Source: Sphingobacteriales bacterium (GTDB taxonomy: Bacteria > Bacteroidota > Bacteroidia > Chitinophagales > CAIOSU01). Taken from it: a DNA stretch of 64,000 nucleotides. Of the stretch, positions 7,714 through 16,892 are shown in pieces. The position numbers were made by a program, and so were the translations under genes. Below the pieces are notes generated by a model, which saw nothing but the letters and a program-made list of their open reading frames with translations, had not been told where the DNA came from and did no database searches. The stretch covers positions 62,001 through 126,000 of the forward strand of contig JAIXUD010000022.1 of the NCBI GenBank assembly GCA_027483645.1, in the 5' to 3' direction. Within the stretch, counting starts at the first letter, position 1; each line of letters starts with the position of its first letter.

Positions 7714-8691
7714 TCAACCTTTGAAAAAAGCTATCTCCCGCTCAAAGTCCATCTCGGGGTAAGCAGCTTTTAGTTGCATGGCCTTTACCAAGTTGCGTTT
7801 CAAGAAGTTTTTGTGGCCTTCAGTATCTGCATTGAAAGGGCGATGCGTAAGGGCCAGACGTATTTCTTCCACCTGTTGCATAATAGGCAGTACCCGCCTG
7901 TCAATGTAAGCCTTCTGGAATTTATCCCAAATGTAATCGATGGCTATGCCGCTGGGGTGTACCATGTCGGCATCGTAAAAGCGATAGTCGCGCAGGTCGT
8001 CCATCATTATCTCGTAAGCCGGGAAGTAGTGCACAAATTCGCACTGCTGTACAATTTTGTGTGCCGCGGTTATCAGCGTCGCTTTGCTTAGTTGGTTACC
8101 AGCTGCACCATCCTTTAAGTGGCGCACCGGGCTCACGGAGAGCATTACATTCAGCTTTGCGTTGTGCTTGCGCAATTGCATGATGGTGGTACCCAGTGTA
8201 TCGGCAATCTTATCCGCATCCAGCATATATCGGCGGAACTCGCTATCGGGCATTTTGTGGTTGTTGGCCACCACTTGCCCAGTAGCCAAGTGCTCATACA
8301 CCCACGCGCTGCCAAGGGTGATAACCAGCCAGTTGCTGCGCAGAAGGTCTTCGCGAGCAGCTATGAGGGCATCATTGATGCGCTTGGTGGCCATGATAGG
8401 GTCGGGGCCGCTGAAACGCCCGTGGTGCTGGAAGCTGTGCCAAAGGTCTTGATGGTAAAAGAGGTCATCAGCACGAAAAAGCTGGTCCTTGAGCAACAAT
8501 TGTATATGCTGGTGTATGGACAGCGGGTTGAAGACAATGCCGAAAGGGTTGAGGTTGATGCGGAACTTATAATCCCACATGCGGCGGCCCATGTGCTCGG
8601 TAAAGCAGGAGCCCATAAACAGCATCCGTGTATGGTAGCTGAATTTCGCGGATGATTCCGGCATGTTTACTTCAGTCCTAAATTGCTGCAT
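7714..8691 (-). CDS. GSCFA domain protein
   Basis: 325 residues from ATG 8691; the open frame continues to 8982 but would run antisense through the divergent YHS gene. Near the N-terminus the family signature MLFMGSCFTEHMGRRM gives the family its name (GSCFA), followed by NPFGIVFNPLSI, LVITLGSAWVY, LSVSPVRHLKDG, and a late YFPAYEIMMDDLRDYRFYDADMVHPS with D and H as expected for an SGNH-hydrolase-like fold. It probably acts on an ester substrate, but none is known. Shares a 90-bp divergent promoter region with the YHS lipoprotein. Confidence 0.88.
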   Translation of the reverse strand: MQQFRTEVNMPESSAKFSYHTRMLFMGSCFTEHMGRRMWDYKFRINLNPFGIVFNPLSIHQHIQLLLKDQLFRADDLFYHQDLWHSFQHHGRFSGPDPIMATKRINDALIAAREDLLRSNWLVITLGSAWVYEHLATGQVVANNHKMPDSEFRRYMLDADKIADTLGTTIMQLRKHNAKLNVMLSVSPVRHLKDGAAGNQLSKATLITAAHKIVQQCEFVHYFPAYEIMMDDLRDYRFYDADMVHPSGIAIDYIWDKFQKAYIDRRVLPIMQQVEEIRLALTHRPFNADTEGHKNFLKRNLVKAMQLKAAYPEMDFEREIAFFKG

Positions 8692-8721
8692 AGTCGTTCG
8701 TTCTGCTGGCCCTAAATTGGC

Positions 8722-8729
8722 TATCTTTG
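8722..8729 (+). promoter_or_regulatory. Probable -7 box (TATCTTTG) for the YHS lipoprotein
   Basis: Exact TAnnTTTG match between two divergent genes. Expected start of transcription is near 8736, giving a leader of about 44 nt to ATG 8780. A clear -33 element is not visible. Confidence 0.5.
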
Positions 8730-8779
8730 TAGGATGATGGGTACTTGCCCCTTCGATAACAAAGTTAAATAGAATAGCC

Positions 8780-9073
8780 ATGACAATAAAGATGACCCGA
8801 CTTTTTACCGCAGTTTTGTTATTAACATTGGCTTCGTGCGCTGGCACTGCCGAGCAGGAGAGCCCAATGGATACTACTTCGCCTACCGGCGGCCCTGGTA
8901 TTAACATCAGCCCTGATCTGCTGGCTACTACCATCGACCCTATTTGCAATATGGACCTTGCCCAAAGCAAGATTACCGACACCGCCCACTACAACGGCGG
9001 CATCTACGCCTTTTGCTCCAAAGGTTGTAAGGAGGAGTTCCAGAAGGATCCTGCGAAATATGTGAAGCAGTAG
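8780..9073 (+). CDS. YHS-domain lipoprotein
   Basis: 97 residues. Lipoprotein signal with lipobox LASC (cysteine at residue 20), a disordered linker rich in T, S, P and G, then a YHS domain: IDPICNMDL near residue 54 and YNGGIYAFCSKGCKEEFQKDPAKYV. YHS domains are small metal-binding (often copper) modules. Here it would sit in the periplasm or on an outer membrane leaflet. It may start at the second Met (residue 5) without changing the lipobox. Function beyond metal binding is unknown. Confidence 0.85.
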   Translation: MTIKMTRLFTAVLLLTLASCAGTAEQESPMDTTSPTGGPGINISPDLLATTIDPICNMDLAQSKITDTAHYNGGIYAFCSKGCKEEFQKDPAKYVKQ

Positions 9074-9117
9074 GTAAGTATCTTCATTTTTTGAAATGCA
9101 TTTCCTGAAACCCATTG

Positions 9118-9180
9118 CCGTGTGGAGGGCGTTGCCCCCCCGATGCCATTCTGGTGCTCCGCCTGAGGCGGACGTAATGC
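9118..9180. repeat. Divergent REP-like repeat (copy A)
   Basis: GTGGAGGGCGTTGCC...ATTCTGGTGCTCCGCCTGAGGCGGACGTAATGC follows the same plan as the REP-like copies around the transposase at 20202 (GGAGGGCGATGCC...AATTATGGTGCCCCTTTGGGGCGTA), with a changed hairpin (TCCGCCTGAGGCGGA). Confidence 0.5.
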
Positions 9181-9334
9181 TATGTATTATACAAACAACA
9201 CTAAAAGAAAATCTGATACTGCAGTTTAACCGAAGGAGCTATGCTCACCGCTTCTGGAGTGATGGCAGCCGAAAACAGTCAAATTCTCCCAATACAATTG
9301 CCGAAAAGTAAAATTTGTTGCCCATATTTGCTGC

Positions 9335-9778
9335 ATGAAAAATGCGAATCTCCTCTTCCTCTTTGTGGCATTTGGCTGCATTGGCATCACTACCGAGATA
9401 TTCTTTACCGCCATTGTAGATAATATAGTGGCGGTGCAGCAAGGCGCTGCCATTGATTGGCGCTTGATGGGCAAATCGTACATTTGGATGTTTCCTATCT
9501 ATGGGCTTGCCGGGCTGGCTTTCCCCTTGATATGGGGCAAATTGAAACAATGGCCAGCCATAGCCCGATGGGCTTTCTATGGCGTGGCTATACTAGCTGT
9601 AGAATTTGTAACCGGCTGGATATTGCACGTAACTACCGGTAGCTGCCCATGGAATTACACCACAGGCTGGCACATTATGGGCTACATAAGGCTTGATTAT
9701 TACCCACTTTGGGTAGGGTTTGGCATTATGATAGAGCGCATATACCTGCTATTGAGCAAAAAGCTCCATCTGCAATAA
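9335..9778 (+). CDS. Small integral membrane protein, possibly of the PF06541 (ABC-transporter type IV-like) group
   Basis: 147 residues with four hydrophobic segments (residues ~5-25, 47-67, 76-97, 117-138). The motif GWILHVTTGSCPWNYTTGWHIMGYIRLDYYPLW resembles the G-x-x-x-CPWDYS signature of small membrane proteins assigned to PF06541. It starts 154 bp after a REP-like repeat and has no obvious partner. The family assignment is from memory of the motif and is moderate; no transport function can be claimed. Confidence 0.65.
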   Translation: MKNANLLFLFVAFGCIGITTEIFFTAIVDNIVAVQQGAAIDWRLMGKSYIWMFPIYGLAGLAFPLIWGKLKQWPAIARWAFYGVAILAVEFVTGWILHVTTGSCPWNYTTGWHIMGYIRLDYYPLWVGFGIMIERIYLLLSKKLHLQ

Positions 9779-9841
9779 TGATATGCGCTTAGTAAATACC
9801 AATAGATAATTTCACTCGTCCCCAAAACGAAGTGATAGCAT

Positions 9842-10048
9842 CTATGCTTTTACTTTTTTGCCATTCTCGTACATAGCATGCAAGGTTTCCCAGTCCCTTA
9901 CAATGGTATTAGTATCTACGTAGAAAATAGTTTTTGATTGTATTACGCTTAGCTTAGTAGCTAGTTTTGATGATTGCTTTTTAGCATCGCTTACAGCTTC
10001 TTCCAACGTAATAAATTTGGCTTGATAGCCTTCCACCTTAGTTGCCAT
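9842..10048 (-). CDS. Small hypothetical protein
   Basis: 68 residues, soluble, no signal peptide: MATKVEGYQAKFITLEEA then a lysine/serine-rich helix (DAKKQSSKLATKLSVIQS) and KTIFYVDTNTIVRDWETLHAMYENGKKVKA. The codon pattern and the isolated position between two intergenic stretches favour a real gene, but I recognise no family. The 293 bp upstream (10049-10341) are AT-rich and show no other gene. Confidence 0.6.
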   Translation of the reverse strand: MATKVEGYQAKFITLEEAVSDAKKQSSKLATKLSVIQSKTIFYVDTNTIVRDWETLHAMYENGKKVKA

Positions 10049-10341
10049 GTCTGTTAATTAATCGTTAATGAATTTTCCCATTGCGATATTACAATATTCC
10101 CACGAATTATTCCACAATATATGACTAGGTAAAGCCTATTTTTTTTAAAAATAGTGCTTTTTTGGGTATGATATAATTGATATGGATAATATTGTTGCGA
10201 GCATTTTCAAGGTGTTAAGCGAAAAGTACTAAGTGTAAAAACTTAGGATATGATTTCTGTAAATACTTTGGTTATGTTTCTATTTATGGCGCTTTTGACC
10301 AAAAAGCACTCTTAAACAAGAAGAAAAGTGGGAGGAGATAA

Positions 10342-11388
10342 TCAAGCTTTTTTCAACGTAAACCCAAAGGTGGAACCCACGCCTACGGTGCTGCGCACAT
10401 TAATGGTTTGGTGGTGTGCTTCTATAATGTGCTTCACAATGGCTAGCCCAAGCCCTGTGCCGCCTTGGTCTCGTGCGCGACTCTTATCAACCCTATAGAA
10501 ACGCTCAAATAAGCGTGGCAGGTGCTCTTCGGCTATGCCAATACCGTTGTCCGTTAGCTCAATCAATATGTTATCATGCATGTCGTATATCCCAACTGAG
10601 GTGGTGCCGCCCGCCTTGCCGTATTTTATGGAGTTGGTAAGCAGGTTGGTTACTACTTGCCGTATGCGCTCTTTATCGCCCATTACGGCAAGTGTTTTCA
10701 GGGTGTTGTCTTTAAATACCAGCTTAATGTCCCTCAGGTCGGCCTGCATTTCCAAGCTATCCAAAACCTCTTTGGCCATCCGTATAAAATCGAACTTGCG
10801 TATATCCAACATCAGGGCGTTGGTTTCAAGCTGGCTGATGGTTTCCAGGTCTTCTACAATAGCGCCTAGGCGGTCTAGGTTCAGGCTGGCTTTGTACAGG
10901 TAACTTTTGTTTATTTTCTCGTCATATAAGCCACCATCAATAAGGGTATGCAAGTAGCCCTGCATGTTAAAGATGGGCGTTTTCAATTCGTGCGATACAT
11001 CGCCGATAAACTCCTTGCGATAGTTGTCGGAGCTTTTCAGCTTTTCTATCTCTTGGGTTTGGCGTTTGGTCCAGTCTACTACTTCGCGCTCCACATTGCC
11101 CAATATATCGTCGGTAATGTTTACCGCCAGGGGTTGGGCGTTTTTAGGGGCTTTAAGGTTGTTGATGGTTTTGTAGATTACCTTAATGCGGCGGTAGATA
11201 AACTTCTCCAGCAGGGCACTCAGCAAAAAGTAGCCTATAATGAAATTAATCGCTGGTATGCCCAGTATCACCCATATAGGCAGCTCAGTGCCTGCCAAGC
11301 GGGTAAGGGCATACAGCACCACCAGCAACATAAACGATAAAGTGCCGGTAACGATGAATACAAGGTCCTTTGGAGAGAGGTTTTTCAT
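10342..11388 (-). CDS. PhoR-like sensor histidine kinase
   Basis: 348 residues. Two transmembrane helices (~10-31 and ~37-60) with almost no loop between them, so no periplasmic sensor domain. Then HisKA with the phospho-acceptor H133 in FIGDVSHELKTPIF, N box NLLTNSIKYGKAGG, G1 DNGIGIAEEHLPRLFERFYRVDKSRARDQGGTGLGLAIVK. The sequence following the H-box is of the PhoR type. It is transcribed after the response regulator at 11692-12369, across a 303-bp gap holding REP-like repeats. A phosphate-sensing role is likely by family but not proven. Confidence 0.92.
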   Translation of the reverse strand: MKNLSPKDLVFIVTGTLSFMLLVVLYALTRLAGTELPIWVILGIPAINFIIGYFLLSALLEKFIYRRIKVIYKTINNLKAPKNAQPLAVNITDDILGNVEREVVDWTKRQTQEIEKLKSSDNYRKEFIGDVSHELKTPIFNMQGYLHTLIDGGLYDEKINKSYLYKASLNLDRLGAIVEDLETISQLETNALMLDIRKFDFIRMAKEVLDSLEMQADLRDIKLVFKDNTLKTLAVMGDKERIRQVVTNLLTNSIKYGKAGGTTSVGIYDMHDNILIELTDNGIGIAEEHLPRLFERFYRVDKSRARDQGGTGLGLAIVKHIIEAHHQTINVRSTVGVGSTFGFTLKKA

Positions 11389-11515
11389 TTACTAATGACG
11401 TACGATATACGGATTTTGATGCACGAAGTACAATGTACAAAGTACAATGTTTTTTTTATGGTTTTTGGTAGATGGGGATGTTGGCATGTAAGTCATCTTA
11501 TGTTGATATGACATT

Positions 11516-11655
11516 GTGCAAGCCCCAAAGGGGTGTAATAATTCTAGCGTGGGGCACCGCCCTACGTACATAATGCGTTTCCGGAAACTCTTTACGTCCC
11601 GAGGGCGGTGCCCCCGGCTAAAATTATTGTGCCCCCTTGGGGCGTATTATTAGGA
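11516..11655. repeat. Pair of inverted REP-like repeats (copy B1/B2)
   Basis: Left copy 11520-11568 (GCCCCAAAGGGGTGTAATAA...CACCGCCCTACGTA) and right copy 11593-11650 (ACGTCCCGAGGGCGGTGCC...TTATTGTGCCCCCTTGGGGCGTA) are inverted relatives. Both match the repeats flanking the RAYT-type transposase at 20202. The pair fills the gap between the response regulator and the kinase and could form a long hairpin in the shared transcript. Apart from this the gap 11389-11691 holds nothing I recognise. Confidence 0.8.
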
Positions 11656-11691
11656 TGGAAAGCATCTTTCATTTACTTCTTACATCCAGAA

Positions 11692-12369
11692 TCACATATC
11701 AAACTTATACCCGATGCCCTTGATGGTTTTGAACTGCTCGTCGCCAATCTTTTCGCGCAGCTTGCGTATGTGCACGTCAATAGTGCGGTCGCCCACAATA
11801 ATGTCGTTACCCCATATTTTGCTCATGATTTCTTGGCGGCTGAATACTTTACCTGGCTTGGAGGCCAATAGGCTCAGTAGTTCAAATTCTTTTTTGGGCA
11901 GGCTCAGTTTCTCACCGTCCTTATATACTAGGTACTTCTCGCGGTCTATTTCAATAGAGCCAAGGTTCACGCTTTCTTGCTGTACTTCGCTGCCAAAGCG
12001 GCGCATCAAGGCCTTAATGCGGCTTATTAATACACGGGGCTTTATCGGCTTGGTAATATAGTCGTCGGCACCTACATCAAAACCCGCTATTTGGCTGTAG
12101 TCCTCGTTGCGGGCGGTAAGAAACGCGATGAGCGTGTGCTTGAACTCGGGCATGTTGCGCAGCTCTCGGCAGGTTTCTATACCGTCAAGCTCGGGCATCA
12201 TAATGTCAAGCAATATTAACTGTGGGTGGTGTACCTTCGCTTTAGTAATGGCCTCCCGGCCATTCTCGGCCAGTATGGTTTCATAACCCTCGCGCTCCAA
12301 ATTGTATTGCAGAAATTCGAGGATATCCGGCTCATCATCAGCTATCAATATCTTGATCCTTTCCGACAT
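11692..12369 (-). CDS. PhoB/OmpR-family response regulator
   Basis: 225 residues. Receiver domain with acidic pocket DDEPD (11-15), phospho-acceptor D55 in LILLDIMMPELDG, and the K of YITKPIKP; then a winged-helix DNA-binding domain (SLPKKEFELLSLLASKPGKVFSRQEIMSKIWG, TIDVHIRKLREKIG, IKGIGYKFDM). PhoB/OmpR subfamily. Pairs with the kinase gene downstream and is divergent from the lipoprotein gene at 12562. Confidence 0.95.
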   Translation of the reverse strand: MSERIKILIADDEPDILEFLQYNLEREGYETILAENGREAITKAKVHHPQLILLDIMMPELDGIETCRELRNMPEFKHTLIAFLTARNEDYSQIAGFDVGADDYITKPIKPRVLISRIKALMRRFGSEVQQESVNLGSIEIDREKYLVYKDGEKLSLPKKEFELLSLLASKPGKVFSRQEIMSKIWGNDIIVGDRTIDVHIRKLREKIGDEQFKTIKGIGYKFDM

Positions 12370-12459
12370 GGCTGTTAATTTTACGCAAAGGTAAAGTTAC
12401 ACCCTTTGCCCATTGTTTTGTGCATGTTAAGAATAGGTTAATACGAATTTTGTTAACAC

Positions 12460-12467
12460 TACTTTTG
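12460..12467 (+). promoter_or_regulatory. Probable -7 box (TACTTTTG) for the beta-helix lipoprotein gene
   Basis: Exact TAnnTTTG match 95 bp before ATG 12562. The long leader would leave room for regulation; no Pho-box-like direct repeat is evident to me. Confidence 0.4.
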
Positions 12468-12561
12468 GTAAGGTAAACATAACAAGGTTTTCATTTCGGG
12501 GTAAGACAAGATATAGAGTTTTGCATCAAGTAAAAACGAGATAAACTCTAAAACCAAAACA

Positions 12562-13845
12562 ATGTTTAAAAACATTTCCCTTTACCGAATGCTGCTGATG
12601 CTAGTAGCCACTTCTATGGTTGTATCTTCTTGCGACAAAGAAGACGATGATGATGACAATAACAACCCAGGCACCCAAACCGTAGTGCTTGCCGGCGAAA
12701 TCAACTCCGACCGCACCTTGAGCAGCGATACCATCTACAAGCTTGATGGTTACGTAGTAGTAAACAGTGGCGTAACCCTTAATATCGAGGCTGGCACCAT
12801 TATCAAAGCCGAGCTGGGTACTGGTACTGATGCATCGGTATTGGTAATTACCCGTGGCGCGAAAATTAATGCTGTAGGTACTGCCGCCAATCCAATCGTA
12901 TTCACTTCAGTGGAGGACAGCATTACTGTCGGTCAGAAATTCGGCACCAACCTTACTAAAAACGACATTTCTTTGTGGGGTGGTATTATCATCTTGGGCA
13001 ATGCTAAAGTTTCGGCTGCCAACGGTGATACCGAAGCGCAAATCGAAGGCTTGCCAGCTAACTCAACCTTTGGTGTGTATGGTGGCAGCAACGATGCCGA
13101 CGACTCTGGTAACTTCCAATACGTTTCTATCCGCCACACTGGCACCGCCATTGATGACGATAACGAATTGCAAGGTCTTACCTTGGGCGGTGTAGGTACT
13201 GCTACCGACATCAGCAACGTAGAGGTTTACGCTAGCTTCGATGATGGTATTGAAATTTTTGGGGGCGCAGTAAGCCTTAGCAACGTTTTGATTGCCTATG
13301 CTAACGATGATGCTTTGGATTTTGACCAAAACTACTCTGGCACTATTACCAACTTCTACGTAATACACGAAGGTGGTAGCGGTGGAAACGCTGCTTTTGA
13401 ATTTGACGGCCCAGAAGGTACTACCCACACTACTGGTAAATTTACTGTAACCAATGGCACCGTAAAAAGCTTGAACAGTGGCCTTGGCCGTGCAGGTACC
13501 CTAAAGAGTTCTGCGCAAGGCACCATCAACAACACTGAATTTATCGATTTCACTAGCTGGATTAACGTAGAAGGCGGAAGCGCTATCACCAAATTCATCG
13601 CTGGCGATTTGAAAATTACCAACTCACAGTTCGACAAATCTTCTTTGAGCGGTGCCGTTAAGCCTGTAAAAGTTGACGGAACAACAGGCGTAAGCACCCT
13701 TACTCCTGCCGATTCATTGGCTGTAATTGCTGCTTTCGAATTGGTTGCCAACAACAACACTGCCACTACCAGCCCAACCGTTGGTGCCACTATCAACACC
13801 TTCATTGGTTGGACCAAAGCCGACGACGAAGATTTGGTTGACTAA
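12562..13845 (+). CDS. Beta-helix surface lipoprotein
   Basis: 427 residues. Lipoprotein signal with lipobox VVSSC (cysteine at residue 24), followed by an acidic run (DKEDDDDDNNN) that may act as a lipoprotein export signal for surface display. Residues ~45-370 are a series of short beta strands with N-, G- and D-rich turns (VVNSGVTLNIEAGTIIKAE, ISNVEVYASFDDGIEIFGGAVSLSNVLIAYANDDALDFDQN), as in right-handed parallel beta helices. It stands next to the TonB receptor at 14020 and opposite the PhoB/PhoR-like pair, so the two genes probably form a surface uptake unit; the substrate is unknown, with phosphate-related ligands a guess from context. Confidence 0.8.
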   Translation: MFKNISLYRMLLMLVATSMVVSSCDKEDDDDDNNNPGTQTVVLAGEINSDRTLSSDTIYKLDGYVVVNSGVTLNIEAGTIIKAELGTGTDASVLVITRGAKINAVGTAANPIVFTSVEDSITVGQKFGTNLTKNDISLWGGIIILGNAKVSAANGDTEAQIEGLPANSTFGVYGGSNDADDSGNFQYVSIRHTGTAIDDDNELQGLTLGGVGTATDISNVEVYASFDDGIEIFGGAVSLSNVLIAYANDDALDFDQNYSGTITNFYVIHEGGSGGNAAFEFDGPEGTTHTTGKFTVTNGTVKSLNSGLGRAGTLKSSAQGTINNTEFIDFTSWINVEGGSAITKFIAGDLKITNSQFDKSSLSGAVKPVKVDGTTGVSTLTPADSLAVIAAFELVANNNTATTSPTVGATINTFIGWTKADDEDLVD

Positions 13846-13881
13846 AATGTAATACCCGCTATAATAATTTCTGAACAAGCA

Positions 13882-13908
13882 GCCCTCCCGGTCACTACCC
13901 GGGAGGGC
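13882..13908 (+). terminator. GC-rich hairpin after the lipoprotein gene
   Basis: Arms GCCCTCCCGG and CCGGGAGGGC enclose a short loop 37 bp after the stop codon. The following AATTTGCTT has few T residues, so termination may be partial, letting some transcripts continue into the TonB receptor gene. Confidence 0.6.
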
Positions 13909-13945
13909 AATTTGCTTAATAATGCTACTGTAATGAATTACGTGA

Positions 13946-14112
13946 TCCATCAGACACAAGACACAAGACACAAGACTTGCTTCAATTTTAATGTCTTGTC
14001 GCATTCAGCTAAATTCGAAATGCCTTTTCTTGTGTCTTGTGTCTTCTGTCTTGTGTCTATTCCCCGGATAACTTTTCTTATGTCTTGTGTCTTGTGTCTT
14101 GTGTCTATTGCA
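13946..14112. repeat. Inverted clusters of the AGACACAAG simple repeat
   Basis: A run of AGACACAAGACACAAGAC at about 13951-13977 is followed by its complement (CTTGTGTCTTGTGTCTTCTG...) at about 14030-14058 and again at 14080-14106. The complement runs are translated as the N-terminus of the TonB receptor (LVSCVFCLVS, LMSCVLCLVS). Further clusters of the family lie at 16893-16963, 35282-35302 and 49577-49622. Confidence 0.75.
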
Positions 14113-16884
14113 GGCACGGCCCAAAACGGAACCATACGCGGAACCGTGATTGACGACAAAACCGGCGAAACGCTCATAGGCGTGGCCGTAATGCTAGACG
14201 GCACCAGTACCGGTACCAGTACCGACCTGGATGGCAACTATAACCTGACGGTGCCTGCCGGAACTTATACATTGGCGTTCTCCTACATATCCTACACTAC
14301 CAAAAAGGTAAGCGATGTGATAGTGAAAGACGGCGAGGTAACGATAATTGACCTACGCTTGGCCGGCGAAACCGAAGCCATAGGCGAAGTAACCGTAACG
14401 GCCGAGCGTACCAAGAACACCGAAAACTCCCTGCTTACCATACAGAAAAACTCCACCATAGTATTGGATGGGGTATCGGCACAATCCATTAGCAAGGCTG
14501 GCGACAACGATGCCGCAGAGGCATTGAAGCGTGTGCCAGGCGTATCCATTGAAGGTGGAAAGTACATGTATGTGCGAGGCCTTGGCGACCGGTATACCAA
14601 AACCATGCTGAACGGCATGGATATACCGGGGCTTGACCCTGACCGCAACACGGTGCAGATGGATGTGTTCCCCACGAACTTGGTGGATAACCTGATTGTA
14701 TACAAAACCTTTTCGCCCGACTTGCCCGGCGATTTTACGGGCGGCGTGGTGGATATAAGTACCAAAGATTTTCAAGACCGCTTAAGGTTTGATATTGGGG
14801 GTAGTTTCGGGTTCAACACGGCCACTACCTTCAACAAAAACTTCATCTTGTACCCGGGCGGTAAAACCGATTGGTTGGGATTTGACGATGGCACCCGCAA
14901 GTTGCCCTTTGATTTTTCAAAAACCATTGACGAATCATACGAAATAAGGCGAAACCCTGAATTGGAGAATATTGTACGCAGCTTTCCGAACACTTTGGGC
15001 GTAGAGCAGACCTCCAATTTCCTTAACCAGAACTACTTTATCGGTTTTGGCAACCAATACAACCGCAATAAAGGGAGCTTTGGCTTTAATGCCGGCCTTA
15101 CCTATCGAAACACCTATCAATATTATGAGAAGGCTGAATATGGCCGCTACGTGCACGATGTAGACCCTAGCAACTTAGAGTTGGACGAGGAAAATTACAA
15201 GATATCCAACGGCCCCACGGGTATCAACAACGTGACCTGGAGCGGTTTGGTTGCAGGTGCGTACAAAACGCAAAAAAGTAAGATTACCGCCCAACTATTC
15301 CATACCCAAAACGGGGAGAGCGCCGCCAGTTTTAGAGACCAGTTTGATGGCTTTAACGAGGTTACCTCCATTTCGCACATACTTGCTTACACACAACGCT
15401 CCATTACCAACTTTTTGCTTACTGGAAAGCATAAGTTTGGCAAGATGGAAATGGAGTGGAAAAACTCTCTTTCGTATGCCAATATACAAGACCCAGACCT
15501 TCGAATTTTACAATTTAGGGTAATAAATGGCGACACGATACTCGAAACCGGTAGCTCAAGTGCTTACCGCTTATACCGAAAACTAAACGAGATAACGGAG
15601 AACTTCAGGGTGGATTTTACTCTACCGTTTAAACAATGGAACGGTTTGGCTGCCAAATTGAAATTCGGGGTATTTGAAACGTACAAAACCCGCAGTTTTG
15701 ATTCCTATAGGGTGCGGTTGATCAACAATGGTTTCCAAATAGAAGGTGGGCCAAACTCCTTACTAGCAGATGAAAACATCTGGAACCCTGAAGATAGGGG
15801 CGGCACTTATCTAACCGGCACTCAAGATCTTTCTAACACGTTTGATGCCAGTATGAACGTGGCCGCCATATATGTAATGAACGAGTTGCCCCTGCACCAA
15901 AAACTGAACTTGGTGTATGGTGTAAGGGTAGAGAAAGCCGACGTGATTTTTACGGGCCAAAAGCAGCAGGTGTTTAACCCAGAGACTGATAAGTTTGACA
16001 ATGAGCATACATTGAACGAACTGGACTTTCTGCCATCGGTAAACCTGATATACAATGTGGTGGAAAACATGAACATCCGCGCCTCATACTCGCGTACTTT
16101 GGCTCGCCCATCGTTTAAAGAAAAGTCGTTGGCGCAAATTGTTGACCCTATTTCCGACATCACCTTTATTGGCAATATCGACGTACAACAAACCCATATA
16201 GATAATGCGGACTTGCGCTGGGAGTATTTCTTTGCCAGTGGCGAGATGATTTCGGCCAGTGCGTTTTTTAAGAATTTCAGCAACCCGATAGAAGTGGTAA
16301 TATATGCCGACTATGCCCCCAGCGACCTTACCCCACGCAACGTAGACAACGCTAAGGCATTTGGCTTGGAAATAGAAGTACGCAAAAATTTCAAGTTCAT
16401 CCATAGCAAACTTGAAGGCTTGCTACTGAGCCTCAATGCTTCTTGGATAAAATCGACCACGGAACTAAACGCTGCCGAAATTGAAGGCCGCAACAAGTGG
16501 GTTAAGGATGGTTACAATATATCGAACAAGAGGGCGATGTTCGGCCAGTCCCCCTACCTTGTTAATGCCAACTTGAGCTATACCCTGCCCGAGATTGGGC
16601 TTACAGCTACGGTGGCCTACAACGTTCAAGGCAAGCGCCTAGCTGTAGTTGGCGGTGGCCGTGCACCCGATGTTTACGAGATGCCTTTCCACAGCCTCAA
16701 CTTCAAAATATCGGAAGTTTTTGGTAAAAAAGACCAATTTAAACTCAGCTTTCAAGCAGAAAACCTGCTAGGCGATGATTTTGTAAAGCAATATGAAACC
16801 TATTACGATTCCAATCCAGCCATTTTCCAACGCTTGGTACCTGGCAGGGGCTTCTCGGTAGGGTTTGCGTATTCGCTTAATTAG
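14020..16884 (+). CDS. TonB-dependent receptor with N-terminal carboxypeptidase-regulatory-like domain
   Basis: 954 residues from ATG 14020 (a later ATG at 14080 also gives a signal peptide; the frame is open from 13912). Signal region ending SIAGTAQ, then a CarboxypepD_reg-like domain (GTIRGTVIDDKTGETLIGVAV ... YTTKKVSDVIV), a TonB plug (AEALKRVPGVSIEGGKYMYVRGLGDRYTKTMLNGM), and a large barrel ending with an aromatic strand (GFSVGFAYSLN). The RGLGDRYTKTMLNG type of plug is common among Bacteroidota receptors that pair with a surface lipoprotein. Neighbour is the beta-helix lipoprotein. Substrate unknown. The signal peptide is encoded by the dispersed TGTCTTGTG repeat. Confidence 0.93.
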   Translation: MPFLVSCVFCLVSIPRITFLMSCVLCLVSIAGTAQNGTIRGTVIDDKTGETLIGVAVMLDGTSTGTSTDLDGNYNLTVPAGTYTLAFSYISYTTKKVSDVIVKDGEVTIIDLRLAGETEAIGEVTVTAERTKNTENSLLTIQKNSTIVLDGVSAQSISKAGDNDAAEALKRVPGVSIEGGKYMYVRGLGDRYTKTMLNGMDIPGLDPDRNTVQMDVFPTNLVDNLIVYKTFSPDLPGDFTGGVVDISTKDFQDRLRFDIGGSFGFNTATTFNKNFILYPGGKTDWLGFDDGTRKLPFDFSKTIDESYEIRRNPELENIVRSFPNTLGVEQTSNFLNQNYFIGFGNQYNRNKGSFGFNAGLTYRNTYQYYEKAEYGRYVHDVDPSNLELDEENYKISNGPTGINNVTWSGLVAGAYKTQKSKITAQLFHTQNGESAASFRDQFDGFNEVTSISHILAYTQRSITNFLLTGKHKFGKMEMEWKNSLSYANIQDPDLRILQFRVINGDTILETGSSSAYRLYRKLNEITENFRVDFTLPFKQWNGLAAKLKFGVFETYKTRSFDSYRVRLINNGFQIEGGPNSLLADENIWNPEDRGGTYLTGTQDLSNTFDASMNVAAIYVMNELPLHQKLNLVYGVRVEKADVIFTGQKQQVFNPETDKFDNEHTLNELDFLPSVNLIYNVVENMNIRASYSRTLARPSFKEKSLAQIVDPISDITFIGNIDVQQTHIDNADLRWEYFFASGEMISASAFFKNFSNPIEVVIYADYAPSDLTPRNVDNAKAFGLEIEVRKNFKFIHSKLEGLLLSLNASWIKSTTELNAAEIEGRNKWVKDGYNISNKRAMFGQSPYLVNANLSYTLPEIGLTATVAYNVQGKRLAVVGGGRAPDVYEMPFHSLNFKISEVFGKKDQFKLSFQAENLLGDDFVKQYETYYDSNPAIFQRLVPGRGFSVGFAYSLN

Positions 16885-16892
16885 ACACTAGA

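Noticed and set aside
8119-8655. 178-codon plus-strand frame
   Set aside because: Antisense to the GSCFA gene; no recognisable domain.
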